64,000 nt of DNA from Myxococcales bacterium (GCA_016792845.1 JAEUKH010000050.1:156728-220727), one strand, 5' to 3'; numbered from the stretch's first letter, positions 8,729 to 17,810 are shown. Notes: generated by a model from the sequence alone, not told the origin. Numbers and translations: made by a program.

Positions 8729-10788
8729 TGAATCGCTCGAATCGCCCTCTCGCCGCGGTGTTTGCGGCGCTCTTGCTCGGATGCACGGATGACACGGGCC
8801 CGGTCTTCGGGCGCGAAGACGGCGGCAACGCTGGCGACGCGGCCCTGGCCCTCGACGGCGGGCGCTGCGCGCGCGGGGTCGACACTGACTTCGACGGGGC
8901 CGACAACGCGGCCGAGTGCCTGGCCAACACCGACCCGACCAACGCCGACACCGACGGCGACGGCATCCGCGATGGGGCCGAGATCAACTACGCGCGGGTC
9001 TGTGTGGCGCAAGACCGCAGCCAGCAGCGGCGGCCCGTCGTGGCGTGCACCAACAGCACCATGTGTCAGCTCGGCGAGACCTGCCGGGGCCTCGACCCGC
9101 TCGCCCGCGACAGCGACGGCGACGAGGTCGCCGACGGCCAAGAAGACCTCCTCGGCGACGGGCGCTTCGACCCGGGCCGCGGCGAGACCGACCCGCGCCT
9201 GTGGGACACCGACGGCGACGGGCGCCCCGACAGCCAGACCAGCACCTCGATCTGCCGCCGCGACAACCTCGTCGAACCGCTGAGAACGCCATTGGTTTCG
9301 GGCACTTTTCAGCTCGGCCTCGACCCGCGCTGGCGCGACCGGGTGCGCACGGGCGAGGCCACCAGCGCGACGGTGGCCCTGCTCGACGACCCCACGCACC
9401 GGGTCGCGGGCCTGGCCATCGAGCGCAGCACCACGCAGACCGACGTTCGCATGGAAGCCGCCGCGGCCGAGACGACCCTCACCTCGGCCCTGACCGCGGT
9501 GCCCATCCTCGTGGGGCAGACCATCACGACCCACGAGATGCTGCCCGCGGTCAACTCGCTCTACCGCGTCGCGAGCGGTGACCTCGGCGCGCTCCGCGAC
9601 ACGCTGCGCACGCGGCTCGCGCCGGGCGGCAATTTCGCGCCCTCGCCGAGCTACGGCAGCGCCACCAACGTCTATGTCGAGATCACCACGGTGTTGCGCA
9701 CCGACCGCGGCAAGGCCACGCTGCTGGTGACGGTGATCCCGGCCGAGGCGGTGACCGACCCGAGCACGCCGACGGCCATCATCGCCGACGATTTCACCAA
9801 CACCACGGGCCTCGCCGACGCCGACCGGGTGCTCGACGCCTCGTGCCAGCGCTTCACCGCCGACCGCGAGAGCGCCGCCGACTTCCTCTGGCTCGTCGAC
9901 ACCTCGGGCTCGATGAGCGACGACCAGGAGCGCCTCGGGCGCACGGCCCAACGCTTCTTTCGCGACCTCGACGCCGCGGGGGTCGATTTCAGGGTGGGCG
10001 TGATGCAAGCCGGGAGCATGGCCCTCGACCTTGATCGCCCGGGGTTTTCGTTCATCTCAGGGGTCGACCCTGGGGGCGCGCGGCAGCTCGCCTGGCAGGT
10101 CACCTACACGACCTTCAACAGCGAGACCCGCGATGTGTTTCGGCCCTATCCGCTCGCGGGGGGCGAAGAAGAGCCCATCGCGGCCACGGTGATCACCTAC
10201 GAGGCGCTCCGCGCGCGGGCGCAGATGGGCGAGCTCGACCCGAACCGCAGGCTCCGCGAGAACGCGGTGACCGTCGCGTTCTTTGTGACCGACGAGCCTG
10301 GCACCAACGACGACTCGCGCTTCTTCGCGAGCAACGCGACGCGCTGGGGGGCCGACTACCCGACGCGGCTCGGGCGGGTGGTCGAGTTCTTTCGTGAGAA
10401 CAACATCCAGACCTTCGGGCTCGTGGCCGACGGGCGCACCAACTGCGCGACGCCGAACGTCACAGACTTTCCGAAGTGTGCGATCTTGAACAACGGCGGG
10501 GCGTTCATCCCCATTACGACGGCCACCGACGCCGAAGTAAGCGCCGCGATGAACCGCATCGTCGACGCGGTGGCGGGCGCCACGAGCCAGTTTCGCCTCG
10601 ACCGGACGCCCATCTCGGCCACGCTCCAGGTCACCGTCGGCGGCCGCACGGTGCCCCGCTCTCGCGCCGACGGCTTCGACTACGACGCCGCCTCGCGCTC
10701 GGTGGTCTTCTACGGCAACAGCTTCCGCCCGCGCCGCGGCGTCGAGGTGGTGGTGTCGTACCGCGTCTGGGCGGGCTCGCTCGGCTGA
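8728..10788 (+). CDS. VWA-domain lipoprotein with TSP3-like calcium repeats
   Basis: Lipoprotein of 686 aa; the signal peptide ends LLLGCTDD. Residues ~45-165 contain Asp-rich DxDxDG loops (DTDGDGIRDGAE, DSDGDEVADGQ, DTDGDGRPDS) typical of thrombospondin type-3 calcium-binding repeats. A von Willebrand A domain starts near residue 385 with an intact MIDAS motif, DTSGSMS. The last ~60 residues form a beta-rich domain. The ATG overlaps the upstream gene's stop. Likely an adhesion or scaffold protein at the cell surface working with the PPC-repeat lipoprotein. Confidence 0.8.
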   Translation: MNRSNRPLAAVFAALLLGCTDDTGPVFGREDGGNAGDAALALDGGRCARGVDTDFDGADNAAECLANTDPTNADTDGDGIRDGAEINYARVCVAQDRSQQRRPVVACTNSTMCQLGETCRGLDPLARDSDGDEVADGQEDLLGDGRFDPGRGETDPRLWDTDGDGRPDSQTSTSICRRDNLVEPLRTPLVSGTFQLGLDPRWRDRVRTGEATSATVALLDDPTHRVAGLAIERSTTQTDVRMEAAAAETTLTSALTAVPILVGQTITTHEMLPAVNSLYRVASGDLGALRDTLRTRLAPGGNFAPSPSYGSATNVYVEITTVLRTDRGKATLLVTVIPAEAVTDPSTPTAIIADDFTNTTGLADADRVLDASCQRFTADRESAADFLWLVDTSGSMSDDQERLGRTAQRFFRDLDAAGVDFRVGVMQAGSMALDLDRPGFSFISGVDPGGARQLAWQVTYTTFNSETRDVFRPYPLAGGEEEPIAATVITYEALRARAQMGELDPNRRLRENAVTVAFFVTDEPGTNDDSRFFASNATRWGADYPTRLGRVVEFFRENNIQTFGLVADGRTNCATPNVTDFPKCAILNNGGAFIPITTATDAEVSAAMNRIVDAVAGATSQFRLDRTPISATLQVTVGGRTVPRSRADGFDYDAASRSVVFYGNSFRPRRGVEVVVSYRVWAGSLG

Positions 10789-10819
10789 GCGCCGCGCGTG
10801 TCACACTCAGCGCCCTCCG

Positions 10820-11614
10820 ATGCGCTTCGCTCACTTCTCAGATTTGCACCTCCTCGCCGACGCGGGGCGCACGCTCTCGGTGCTCGATCACGCGCGACGG
10901 GTGATGCTGAGCGGGGGCCGCCCCGCGCCCGACGCCCGGCGGGTCGACAACCTCCGCCGCAGCCTCGCCTACGCCCGCGAAGCCCAGGCCGACCACGTCA
11001 TCATCACGGGTGACCTCACCGAGGAGGGCACCGCGGCGCAGTTCGAGCGCCTCGCCGAAGCGCTCTCAGACAGCGGCTGGCGCCCCGAGGCGATCACCCT
11101 CTGCCCCGGCAACCACGACGGATACACCGACCACCGCGCCTGGGGCCGCGCCCTCGACGGCGTGCTCAGGCCCTGGGCCGAGACGAGCCGCGACGGGGTG
11201 GCGCTGCGCTTCCCGGGGTGCACCCTCGTGCCCGTGTCGACGCTCCGCCCGCTGGCGGTGACCCGCAGCGCCGGGGCCATCGCGGCGAGCACCTGGCGCC
11301 GTCTCGACGCCCGCGCCCGCGAGTGTGAGGCCCGCCGCGAGCCCTTGCTCATCGCCCAACATCACCCGCCCTTCGCCCTCACGAGCGCGACGCTCCAGTG
11401 GTTCGACGGGCTCGAAGAGGTGGCCCGGGCCGAGGCCCTGCTCGCGCGGTACAGCGGGTGCTTCGTGGCCCACGGGCACCTCCACGCGGGCGGAGATCGC
11501 CGCGTCGCAGGCCGCAGTCACGCGCAGATCCTGGGGGCCGAAGCGGCCGTGCGTGGGGGGCTCCGGGTGCGGCTCTACGAAGCCCGCGAGGGGGCGATGG
11601 TGCGCGTGGGCTGA
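10820..11614 (+). CDS. Calcineurin-like metallophosphoesterase
   Basis: Cytosolic phosphoesterase of 264 aa with all family metal motifs in order: FSDLHLL (D-x-H), TGDLTEEG (GD), CPGNHDGY (GNHD), IAQHHPP and AHGHLHAGG (GHxH). It resembles class III cyclic-nucleotide phosphodiesterase/CpdA-like enzymes, but the substrate cannot be inferred. It begins 31 bases after the VWA gene and may be transcribed with it. The 3' end abuts the convergent Rieske gene. Confidence 0.85.
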   Translation: MRFAHFSDLHLLADAGRTLSVLDHARRVMLSGGRPAPDARRVDNLRRSLAYAREAQADHVIITGDLTEEGTAAQFERLAEALSDSGWRPEAITLCPGNHDGYTDHRAWGRALDGVLRPWAETSRDGVALRFPGCTLVPVSTLRPLAVTRSAGAIAASTWRRLDARARECEARREPLLIAQHHPPFALTSATLQWFDGLEEVARAEALLARYSGCFVAHGHLHAGGDRRVAGRSHAQILGAEAAVRGGLRVRLYEAREGAMVRVG

Positions 11615-11615
11615 G

Positions 11616-12053
11616 TCAGACCGCGGCGCGCGCGGAGGCAGCCACCGAGACCCGCGTGTCGACGCTGGCCCTGCCGTTGGCGACGGTGACCTGGAAGTGC
11701 GGCAAGGGCGTGCTGGTGGGCCCCGAGAGCACCGCGCCGTTGCGGTCGAAGCGCGCCCCGTGGCAAGGGCACACCGCGACGCCGCTCGTGTCAGGCGCGT
11801 TCACGATGCAACCCTCGTGGGTGCAGATCGTCGAGTAGGCGTAGAGCCCGCCCGCGTCGCGCCCAAGGATCACCGCCGCTTCGGCGTTGAGTCGGCTGCC
11901 GTTCACGGCGAGCGAGGCCACCTCGCCGAGATCGAAGGCCCCCTGAGGCTGGCTGTTGCCGTCGTTGTCACAGCCTGCCACGCTGCCGAGGGTGGTCACC
12001 GAGGCGGCCGCGCCCAATACACAAAGCGCCGTGCGTCGGGTCGTCTTCATCAA
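11616..12053 (-). CDS. Rieske [2Fe-2S] lipoprotein with Tat-like signal
   Basis: Protein of 145 aa. The N-terminus TTRRTALCVLGAA has a twin-arginine-like motif and a hydrophobic stretch ending VAGC, suggesting a Tat-exported lipoprotein. The Rieske domain has both cluster-binding motifs, CTHEGC and CPCHGARFD, with the conserved Gly/Pro loop SGPTSTPLP. It is a stand-alone Rieske protein: no cytochrome b or dioxygenase alpha subunit is adjacent, so its redox partner is unknown. Confidence 0.85.
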   Translation of the reverse strand: MMKTTRRTALCVLGAAASVTTLGSVAGCDNDGNSQPQGAFDLGEVASLAVNGSRLNAEAAVILGRDAGGLYAYSTICTHEGCIVNAPDTSGVAVCPCHGARFDRNGAVLSGPTSTPLPHFQVTVANGRASVDTRVSVAASARAAV

Positions 12054-12204
12054 TCGTACTCTCTCTCTGAGGGCGCCCCCAAACAGGGCGTCACACAGCG
12101 AAAGGTCGCCGCGAAAGAGGTCGCGCCTTCAGCGAGAAACGTTCTCAAAATGCCGCTTTGCGCGCTGCGGCAAGAAGTCGCAATCAGCGCTTCGAGGGCG
12201 GCGC

Positions 12205-12858
12205 TCAGCGCGGCCGAATGGCGCTCGGCGGGAGCTGCGGCGGCGGCGGCTGTTGATCGGCCCCTGACGCGTTGCGGGCGAGGCGCTCGGCGATGCGCTG
12301 TCGTACGGGCTCGTACTCGGTGTTGAGGGTGCCGCGACGCCCAATGGCCTCGATGCGGGCGCGGCCCACGGTGCCGTCGGCCACGGTCGAGTGACCGTCG
12401 GCGAAGACCACAAACTGTTGCCAGAGCGAGCGGGCTTGATCCCAGTGGCCTGCGCGCTCTTCGAGCTCGGCCTGGGCCGCCAGGGCGCGGGCGTGGGTCG
12501 CGTCGTCGCCCTCGGCGGTGGCGATGCGGAGGGCCTCGCGAAACTGCGCCATGGCGGTCGCCGCGTCGTCGCGGCTGCGGGCCAAGAGGCCGAGGTACAA
12601 GGGCGCGACGCCCGAGCGCGGGTCTGCGGTGACGGCCTCACGAAACGCCGCCATCGCGGCCTCGGTGTTGTGCTGCACCATCGCCGCGAGCCCGCGCTGG
12701 AGCGCCGTCTGCCCAGGGGCGCTCGGCGCCGTCGCGGGGGCGGGTGCCGCTGTCGTCGCGGGCGCGGGCGCTGCGCTGGGAGGCGTCTGCGCGTACGCGA
12801 CGCCGCCCGCGGTGAGGGTGAGCGACGTGACCATGACCTTCAAGAGTGCCCGCATCAC
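12205..12858 (-). CDS. Exported tetratricopeptide-repeat protein
   Basis: Periplasmic protein of 217 aa with a signal peptide ending GGVAYAQ and a Pro/Ala-rich linker. Residues ~55-170 form TPR-like helical pairs (LQRGLAAMVQHNTEAAMAAFREAV; PLYLGLLARSRDDAATAMAQFREAL). The tail is Gln/Pro-rich. It lies 15 bases downstream of the lytic transglycosylase gene on the same strand, so the two probably form an operon and may act together in envelope maintenance. Confidence 0.75.
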   Translation of the reverse strand: MMRALLKVMVTSLTLTAGGVAYAQTPPSAAPAPATTAAPAPATAPSAPGQTALQRGLAAMVQHNTEAAMAAFREAVTADPRSGVAPLYLGLLARSRDDAATAMAQFREALRIATAEGDDATHARALAAQAELEERAGHWDQARSLWQQFVVFADGHSTVADGTVGRARIEAIGRRGTLNTEYEPVRQRIAERLARNASGADQQPPPPQLPPSAIRPR

Positions 12859-12873
12859 GGCCCCGAAGGTACC

Positions 12874-13548
12874 CTATCGCCCGCGGTATTCGTAGTAGTA
12901 CCTGAGCACCTGGCGCACATAATGTTGGGTCTCGTCGAAGGGGGGCACGCCGCCGTAGCGGATCACCGCCCCGGAGCCGGCGTTGTAGGCCGCGACGGTG
13001 AGCACGAGGTCGCCGTTGAAGGTGTTGGCCAGCACGCGCAGGTAGCGGGCCCCGCCGAGCACGTTCTGCCGCGGGTCGAAGGGGTCGGTCACGGTCATGC
13101 TCGCGGCGGTGCTCGGAAGGAGCTGCATCAGGCCGAGGGCGCCTGACGAAGAGACGCTCCAGGGGTTGAAGTCGCTCTCTTGCTTGATCACCGCGCGGAG
13201 CAGCGCCTCGGGGAGCTGATAGAGCTGCGCGGCCTCACGGATGAACCCATCGTAGCGGGCGTACCGGGCGGGGTCGCGGGCGGTTTCGAGGTACCGGGCG
13301 CGGGTCTCGGCGCTGACGGTCGGAGCCGGAGGGAGAGAGATCACTTGAGACGGCGGCGCGTTGGGGGTCGCTGGCGGCGTGTCGCGGCCCGAAATAAACA
13401 CCCTCGCCCCGGGCCGCCGCTCGGTCGGAACGTTCGTAAAATGCAGGCTCCCGTCGGCCCCGCGGCTCATCCAGATCTGGGCCTCGGCTTGCGGGGCGAG
13501 GGCCCACAGGCCGAGCGCCACGAGCGGGGTGAAGAAGTGCACACGCAT
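12874..13548 (-). CDS. Lytic murein transglycosylase (SLT domain, DUF4124 N-terminus)
   Basis: Protein of 224 aa. Start set at MRVHFFTPLVALGLWAL, which begins a signal peptide ending AEA. The mature N-terminus QIWMSRGADGSLHFTN resembles DUF4124. The SLT domain (about residues 100-215) carries the catalytic Glu in IKQESDFNP, followed by SGALGLMQLLPSTA and the NVLGGARYL/AAYNAG motifs. It should cleave the glycan strand of peptidoglycan in the periplasm. Downstream on the same strand lies the TPR protein gene. Confidence 0.9.
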   Translation of the reverse strand: MRVHFFTPLVALGLWALAPQAEAQIWMSRGADGSLHFTNVPTERRPGARVFISGRDTPPATPNAPPSQVISLPPAPTVSAETRARYLETARDPARYARYDGFIREAAQLYQLPEALLRAVIKQESDFNPWSVSSSGALGLMQLLPSTAASMTVTDPFDPRQNVLGGARYLRVLANTFNGDLVLTVAAYNAGSGAVIRYGGVPPFDETQHYVRQVLRYYYEYRGR

Positions 13549-13651
13549 CACGGTCGTCGCTGAGTGTAGCCAACGCACCCGAGGGGGCGCCAACTTCCCG
13601 CGGGGCGCTCCCCGAGCGCGACGGGCGGCGGTTTTGGGGGGCACGAGACCA

Positions 13652-13681
13652 TTGGAGCCCGGTCACCGACCGGCGTATGGT
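13652..13681 (+). promoter_or_regulatory. Candidate nadB promoter with operator-like inverted repeat
   Basis: A sigma-70-like pair TTGGAG (13652) and TATGGT (13676) with an 18-base spacer stands just upstream of nadB. The spacer contains a perfect inverted repeat, CCGGTC-ACC-GACCGG (13659-13673), positioned where a repressor would block RNA polymerase. Assignment is by eye only. Confidence 0.35.
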
Positions 13682-13701
13682 CGACGTCCTCAACGAAACC
13701 C

Positions 13702-15312
13702 ATGCGAATCAACACCGACTATCTCGTGCTTGGGAGCGGCATCGCCGGTCTCACCTTTGCCCTCCGCGCGGCCGAACACGGTGAGGTGCTGATCGTCACC
13801 AAACGCCAGCGCGCCGACTCGAACACCAACTGGGCCCAAGGGGGCATCTCGGCGGTGCTCGACCCGAACGACACCTTCGAGGCGCACGTCGAAGACACCC
13901 TCGTGGCAGGGGCCGGGCTCTGCAAAGAAGACATCGTTGAGATCTGCGTCGAGGGCGCCCCGGCGGCCATCCACGACCTCGTCGCGATGGGGGCCCGCTT
14001 CAACCGCGCGACCTCGTCGTCGGGCGACGCGGGCTTCGACCTCGGCCGCGAGGGCGGGCACTCGGCGCGGCGGGTCGTGCACGCCGGCGACGTCACGGGC
14101 CGCGAGGTCGAGCGCGCGCTCCTCGAGACCGCCGAGAAGCACCCCAAGATTCGCTTCCTTGAGCAGCACATGGGGGTCGACCTGATCACCCTGTCGCGCT
14201 TCGGCGGCCCTGAGGTCTGCGTGGGCGCGTACGTGCTCGACAAGGGCGCCAACAAGGTCATCACCGTGCTCGCGCGCGCGACGGTGCTCGCCACCGGGGG
14301 GGCCGGCAAGGTGTACCTCTATACGAGCAACCCCGATGTCGCCACGGGCGACGGCACCGCGATGGCCTACCGCGCGGGCGCCGAGGTGGCCAACATGGAG
14401 TTCTACCAGTTTCACCCCACGGTGCTCTATCAGGCGCAGTCGAAGAGCTTTCTGATCTCCGAGGCGCTGCGGGGCGAAGGGGGGGTGCTGCGCCTCGAAG
14501 ACGGCACGGCGTTTATGCCGAGGCATCACGCCATGGCCGACCTGGCGCCGCGCGATGTGGTGGCCCGCGCCATCGATTTTGAGATGAAGCGCACGGGCGA
14601 AGACTGTGTCTGGCTCGACATGACCCACCATCAGGGTGACTTCCTGCGGACGCGCTTCCCGAATATTTATGCCGAGTGTTTGCGCTACGGCATCGACATG
14701 ACGGTGAAGCCCATCCCCGTGGTGCCCGCGGCGCACTACCTCTGCGGCGGCGTGGTCACCGACAGCTACGGGCGCACCTCGCTGCCGGGCCTCTGGGCCA
14801 TCGGCGAGGTCGCGTGCACGGGGCTCCACGGGGCCAACCGCCTCGCGAGCAACTCGCTGCTCGAAGGCCTGGTCTTCGGGAAGCGCTGCGCCGAAACCCT
14901 CTTCGCCGAGCGGCGCGAAGAAGACCTAAGCAAAGTGCCTGACTGGGATTCTGGCAAGGCCGCCGCGAGCGAAGAAGCCGTGGTCGTCGCCCACAACTGG
15001 GACGAAATCCGTCGCCTGATGTGGAACTATGTCGGCATCGTACGGAGCTCGCGCCGCCTCGAACGCGCCCAGCGTCGTATCGCCCTCCTCCAAGACGAGA
15101 TCCGCGAATACTACTGGAATCACCAGGTGAGCCCCGACGTGCTCGAGCTCCGCAACATCGCCACGGTGGCCGAGCTCATCGTCGCGTGCGCCCAGGCGCG
15201 CAAAGAGTCGCGGGGCCTGCACTTTACCACCGACTACCTTGAGACCGACCCGGCGCAGTGCCGCGACACGGTGATCAAGCGGGGCTTCCCGGCCCATCTT
15301 CGCACGAGCTGA
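13702..15312 (+). CDS. nadB: L-aspartate oxidase
   Basis: Flavoenzyme of 536 aa that oxidises L-aspartate to iminoaspartate, the first step of de novo NAD synthesis. The N-terminus has the FAD-binding Rossmann motif YLVLGSGIAGLTFA, followed by NTNWAQGGISAV and the HSARRVVHAGD catalytic region. The C-terminus has the succinate dehydrogenase/fumarate reductase flavoprotein helical domain. Length matches the family. nadA and nadC are not nearby. The upstream inverted repeat inside the candidate promoter suggests transcriptional control. Confidence 0.95.
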   Translation: MRINTDYLVLGSGIAGLTFALRAAEHGEVLIVTKRQRADSNTNWAQGGISAVLDPNDTFEAHVEDTLVAGAGLCKEDIVEICVEGAPAAIHDLVAMGARFNRATSSSGDAGFDLGREGGHSARRVVHAGDVTGREVERALLETAEKHPKIRFLEQHMGVDLITLSRFGGPEVCVGAYVLDKGANKVITVLARATVLATGGAGKVYLYTSNPDVATGDGTAMAYRAGAEVANMEFYQFHPTVLYQAQSKSFLISEALRGEGGVLRLEDGTAFMPRHHAMADLAPRDVVARAIDFEMKRTGEDCVWLDMTHHQGDFLRTRFPNIYAECLRYGIDMTVKPIPVVPAAHYLCGGVVTDSYGRTSLPGLWAIGEVACTGLHGANRLASNSLLEGLVFGKRCAETLFAERREEDLSKVPDWDSGKAAASEEAVVVAHNWDEIRRLMWNYVGIVRSSRRLERAQRRIALLQDEIREYYWNHQVSPDVLELRNIATVAELIVACAQARKESRGLHFTTDYLETDPAQCRDTVIKRGFPAHLRTS

Positions 15313-15380
15313 CGCGCCGCGCCGCGCCTCGGCACCGCTGCGGGTGGGGCAGAAGGTGAGGGCTCGGGTGCCGAGTGCCC

Positions 15381-15409
15381 TTGGCGCGGGGGGCGATCGC
15401 GTTTATGTT
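15381..15409 (+). promoter_or_regulatory. Candidate sigma-70 promoter
   Basis: TTGGCG (15381) and TATGTT (15404) with a 17-base spacer, 34 bases before the start of the 665-aa protein gene. An inverted repeat CCGCCGC-N7-GCGGCGG (15410-15430) follows immediately, over the expected transcription start. Confidence 0.4.
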
Positions 15410-15430
15410 CCGCCGCCCTCTACGCGGCGG
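15410..15430. promoter_or_regulatory. Inverted repeat at transcript start
   Basis: Perfect 7-base inverted repeat CCGCCGC / GCGGCGG with a 7-base centre. It sits between the candidate -10 and the Shine-Dalgarno-like GGAG (15429), so it could be an operator or a short 5' hairpin touching the ribosome-binding site. GC-rich repeats of this size can also arise by chance. Confidence 0.25.
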
Positions 15431-15442
15431 AGACCTTTCTCA

Positions 15443-17440
15443 ATGATCGACTCGGTTGATTCAAAGAACGTTCGCAAGGCCCTTGAGCTTGCGCGCTCGC
15501 AGCGCACACAGATTACGCGTGGGGCCCCGCTCCCCATTGACACGGCCCACGTGGTCGGGGCCTGCCCCAACTGCGGGGTGCTCGGCGCGACGATCCTTGG
15601 CTTCCCCGATCCGCCGTACGCGGGCCCGCGCGGTCAGCCGCGGTACCGTAACGCCAAAGAGCTCGCGCGCTTCATCGAAGAGCTTTTCAAGAACCCCCCG
15701 CCGCTCCCCGCGCCCGAAGACCCCACCGAGGGCAAGGGCACGCCCCAACAGCCGCCCCTCTGGCGTGGGCTCTGCGTGTGCGGCGCCAAGGTCGCCCCGC
15801 CCCAGCCCGACCCCCGTACGGGCGAAATGGTCGGCGACCCCGCGGCCACCCCGCGCCGGGTGTGCGGCGTTCGCTTTGTCAAAGCCATGCCGGGCGCCGG
15901 CGCCGAGCTGATGATCGAGTCGCTGGCCGGCGGTGACGGCGGCATCCCCTTCACCGACGGCGTGGCGATCAAGCATCGCATTTTGCGCGCGCCGCTCGAC
16001 GGGGTCGAGAGCGAGGTCGCCGCCGGGCTCGAAGATGCCGCCATCGAGAAGGCCTTCTCGCGCCCGCTCACCCTCGCCACAGTTTGGGCCTCGGTGCTCG
16101 ACCGCGCCGCGGCGGGCGAAGAGGTGCTGCTCGAGGTCGAGCCCGGGTACTCGATCTGGGCGGGCCCGAAAGAAGACAAGACCCTTGAATCACAGTTGAA
16201 AGCGCTGATCGGCGACGACCCCGAGATGGGCGCCTTCCCGCTGGCGATGTTGCCCCAGATCGCGCCGATGCCCCAAGGGCCCGACTTCACCCTGTGGACG
16301 TTCGAGCACGCCGAGAAGATCCTCAAGGGCGACCTCCGCGCGGGCATCATGCTCGACCGCAAGGTGGTGCGTAAGCAGATCGAGGCGCAGCTCGAGCGCA
16401 TCTCGCTCGGGTGGCAAGAGCAGCAGGGCGGCGCCTTGGTGCTGGCAACGGCCAACGAGCTCCGCTGGCCGGTTGAAGTGGCCATCGTGGGCCTCGGCGG
16501 CGGTCACCTCGGGTGGTACCTCAATGAGACCACCGCGGCGGCGGCGGGCGAAGCCATGGCGCGGATCGCGGAGATCAAGCGCTTTGTCGACGCCACCAAG
16601 GCCGAGCGCCCCGAGTGCACCTTTGAGTTCAACGGTATGAACATGCTGCCCAAGCGCGCCGACGGCAGCGCCGGGCGCCCCATCAACCTGATGGATCTGC
16701 CCTTCAGGGCGCCGCCGGGCAGCAACGACTTCAAGCGCGAGGTGCGCTTCTCGTGTGATGACCTGCCCAAGAGCGCCGACCCGACGCGCCGCTGCCCCTG
16801 CGGCGAGAAGGCGTGGGTGAGCGCGCGGCTCTTCCCTGAGAACGTGGTGAGCGAGTTCAAGAAGGCCACCGGCGGCAAGACCCCGCGCATCATCGAAGAG
16901 TGGCCCAAGGCCGCCCTGGTGGCGACCATCTCGTGCGATCGGCATGTGCGCATCCCGCTCCAAGAAGAGATCGAAGGCGCGGGCCTCAAGGGCGCGACCT
17001 TTGACAAGCGCATGGCCGAAGACCTGCCCAACAGCATCTTCGCGGTCGACGTCTCGATGCACGAAGACAAGAACAAGAAGCGCGCCCTGCTCGCGTACGG
17101 GCCCCTCATGGCCAGCGTGGTCATCAACGATCACCTTGTGAGCGCGCTCCATCAGGCCTGCGGCAAGCCGCTCCGCACCTCCGAGGCGAGCGCGGTGGTG
17201 ACCTCGCCGAACATCCTCGTGCTCACCGAGGCCGGCTTCGACGACGAGCGCCTCGACCAGGTGCTCGACATGGGCGCCGGGATGGACGGCATCCCCGCCG
17301 ACGTCGACCCGCCCTTCGACCTCTCATGGGACGTCAGCCTCACCGCGGCGCCCGTGGGCAAGTTCATGAACCTCCGCCCCGCGCCCCCTGAGCAGATGGG
17401 GGGCGGTGGCGGCGGCGGCGCCCCTGGCCCCCGACGCTGA
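15443..17440 (+). CDS. Conserved-looking cytosolic protein with CxxC motifs, unknown function
   Basis: Protein of 665 aa that I do not recognise. Start is the ATG 10 bases after GGAG. No signal peptide or membrane segment. Three Cys clusters look like zinc-binding or redox knuckles: ACPNCG near residue 35, LCVCGAK near 110, and RCPCGEKAW near 450. The C-terminus ends in a poly-Gly stretch (GGGGGGGAPGPRR). Codon use is typical of the neighbourhood, so it is a real and probably well-expressed gene. Monocistronic: own candidate promoter, strong hairpin after the stop. Confidence 0.75.
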   Translation: MIDSVDSKNVRKALELARSQRTQITRGAPLPIDTAHVVGACPNCGVLGATILGFPDPPYAGPRGQPRYRNAKELARFIEELFKNPPPLPAPEDPTEGKGTPQQPPLWRGLCVCGAKVAPPQPDPRTGEMVGDPAATPRRVCGVRFVKAMPGAGAELMIESLAGGDGGIPFTDGVAIKHRILRAPLDGVESEVAAGLEDAAIEKAFSRPLTLATVWASVLDRAAAGEEVLLEVEPGYSIWAGPKEDKTLESQLKALIGDDPEMGAFPLAMLPQIAPMPQGPDFTLWTFEHAEKILKGDLRAGIMLDRKVVRKQIEAQLERISLGWQEQQGGALVLATANELRWPVEVAIVGLGGGHLGWYLNETTAAAAGEAMARIAEIKRFVDATKAERPECTFEFNGMNMLPKRADGSAGRPINLMDLPFRAPPGSNDFKREVRFSCDDLPKSADPTRRCPCGEKAWVSARLFPENVVSEFKKATGGKTPRIIEEWPKAALVATISCDRHVRIPLQEEIEGAGLKGATFDKRMAEDLPNSIFAVDVSMHEDKNKKRALLAYGPLMASVVINDHLVSALHQACGKPLRTSEASAVVTSPNILVLTEAGFDDERLDQVLDMGAGMDGIPADVDPPFDLSWDVSLTAAPVGKFMNLRPAPPEQMGGGGGGGAPGPRR

Positions 17441-17457
17441 GTTGTTGTCTTGAATGA

Positions 17458-17499
17458 AGAGCCCCCGTCGCGCCTCTCGGGTGACGCGACGGGGGCTCT
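17458..17499 (+). terminator. Strong intrinsic-terminator-like hairpin
   Basis: Perfect 15-bp stem (17458-17472 with 17485-17499) and a 12-base loop, 17 bases after the preceding stop, followed by CATTTG. The T-run is short, so termination may be weak or bidirectional. Confidence 0.7.
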
Positions 17500-17586
17500 C
17501 ATTTGGGCCGACGGGCGACGAAGCACGAGAGCCTCCGGGCAGATCAAGCCGCTGCCCGCCTCTATTGACATGCTCTGAAAACGCGC

Positions 17587-17810
17587 CCGACGCAGACTTG
17601 AACATCGCGCTGGTTCGGTCTGATGCGTCGGTTGTTGCGAGCAGCACATCATTCGACAACAACGATGAGGTGATCACGGTGGCAATCCCCGCAGCGGCTC
17701 AAGAGGAGACATTCGAACTGGTGGTTACTCGGGCTGGCCTGCCACGCACCGCAATGACATACTATGGCATTGCATGGGATCACTTCGCGACCAACTGTGC
17801 ACCACAATGA
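17587..17810 (+). pseudogene. C-terminal fragment of a secreted protease/PPC-type domain
   Basis: The frame reads DADLNIALVRSDASVVASS, then a DNNDEVITVAIP strand, then YYGIAWDHF and a stop at 17808-17810. This is the beta-sandwich pattern found at the C-terminus of subtilase-like secreted proteins (DLDLyL...VASSTS.DN.E.I). Nothing upstream in frame looks like a catalytic domain; the frame runs back into the terminator. I read it as a truncated remnant. Residues ~5-33 are encoded by the first copy of the 86-bp direct repeat. Its stop overlaps the next gene's ATG (ATGA). Confidence 0.5.
17605..17690 (+). repeat. Direct repeat copy A (86 bp)
   Basis: 86 bases matching 18446-18531 with two mismatches. 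A further upstream match (CGCAGAC) is separated by a 6-base indel. The copies flank the Cys-rich lipoprotein gene. Confidence 0.9.
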
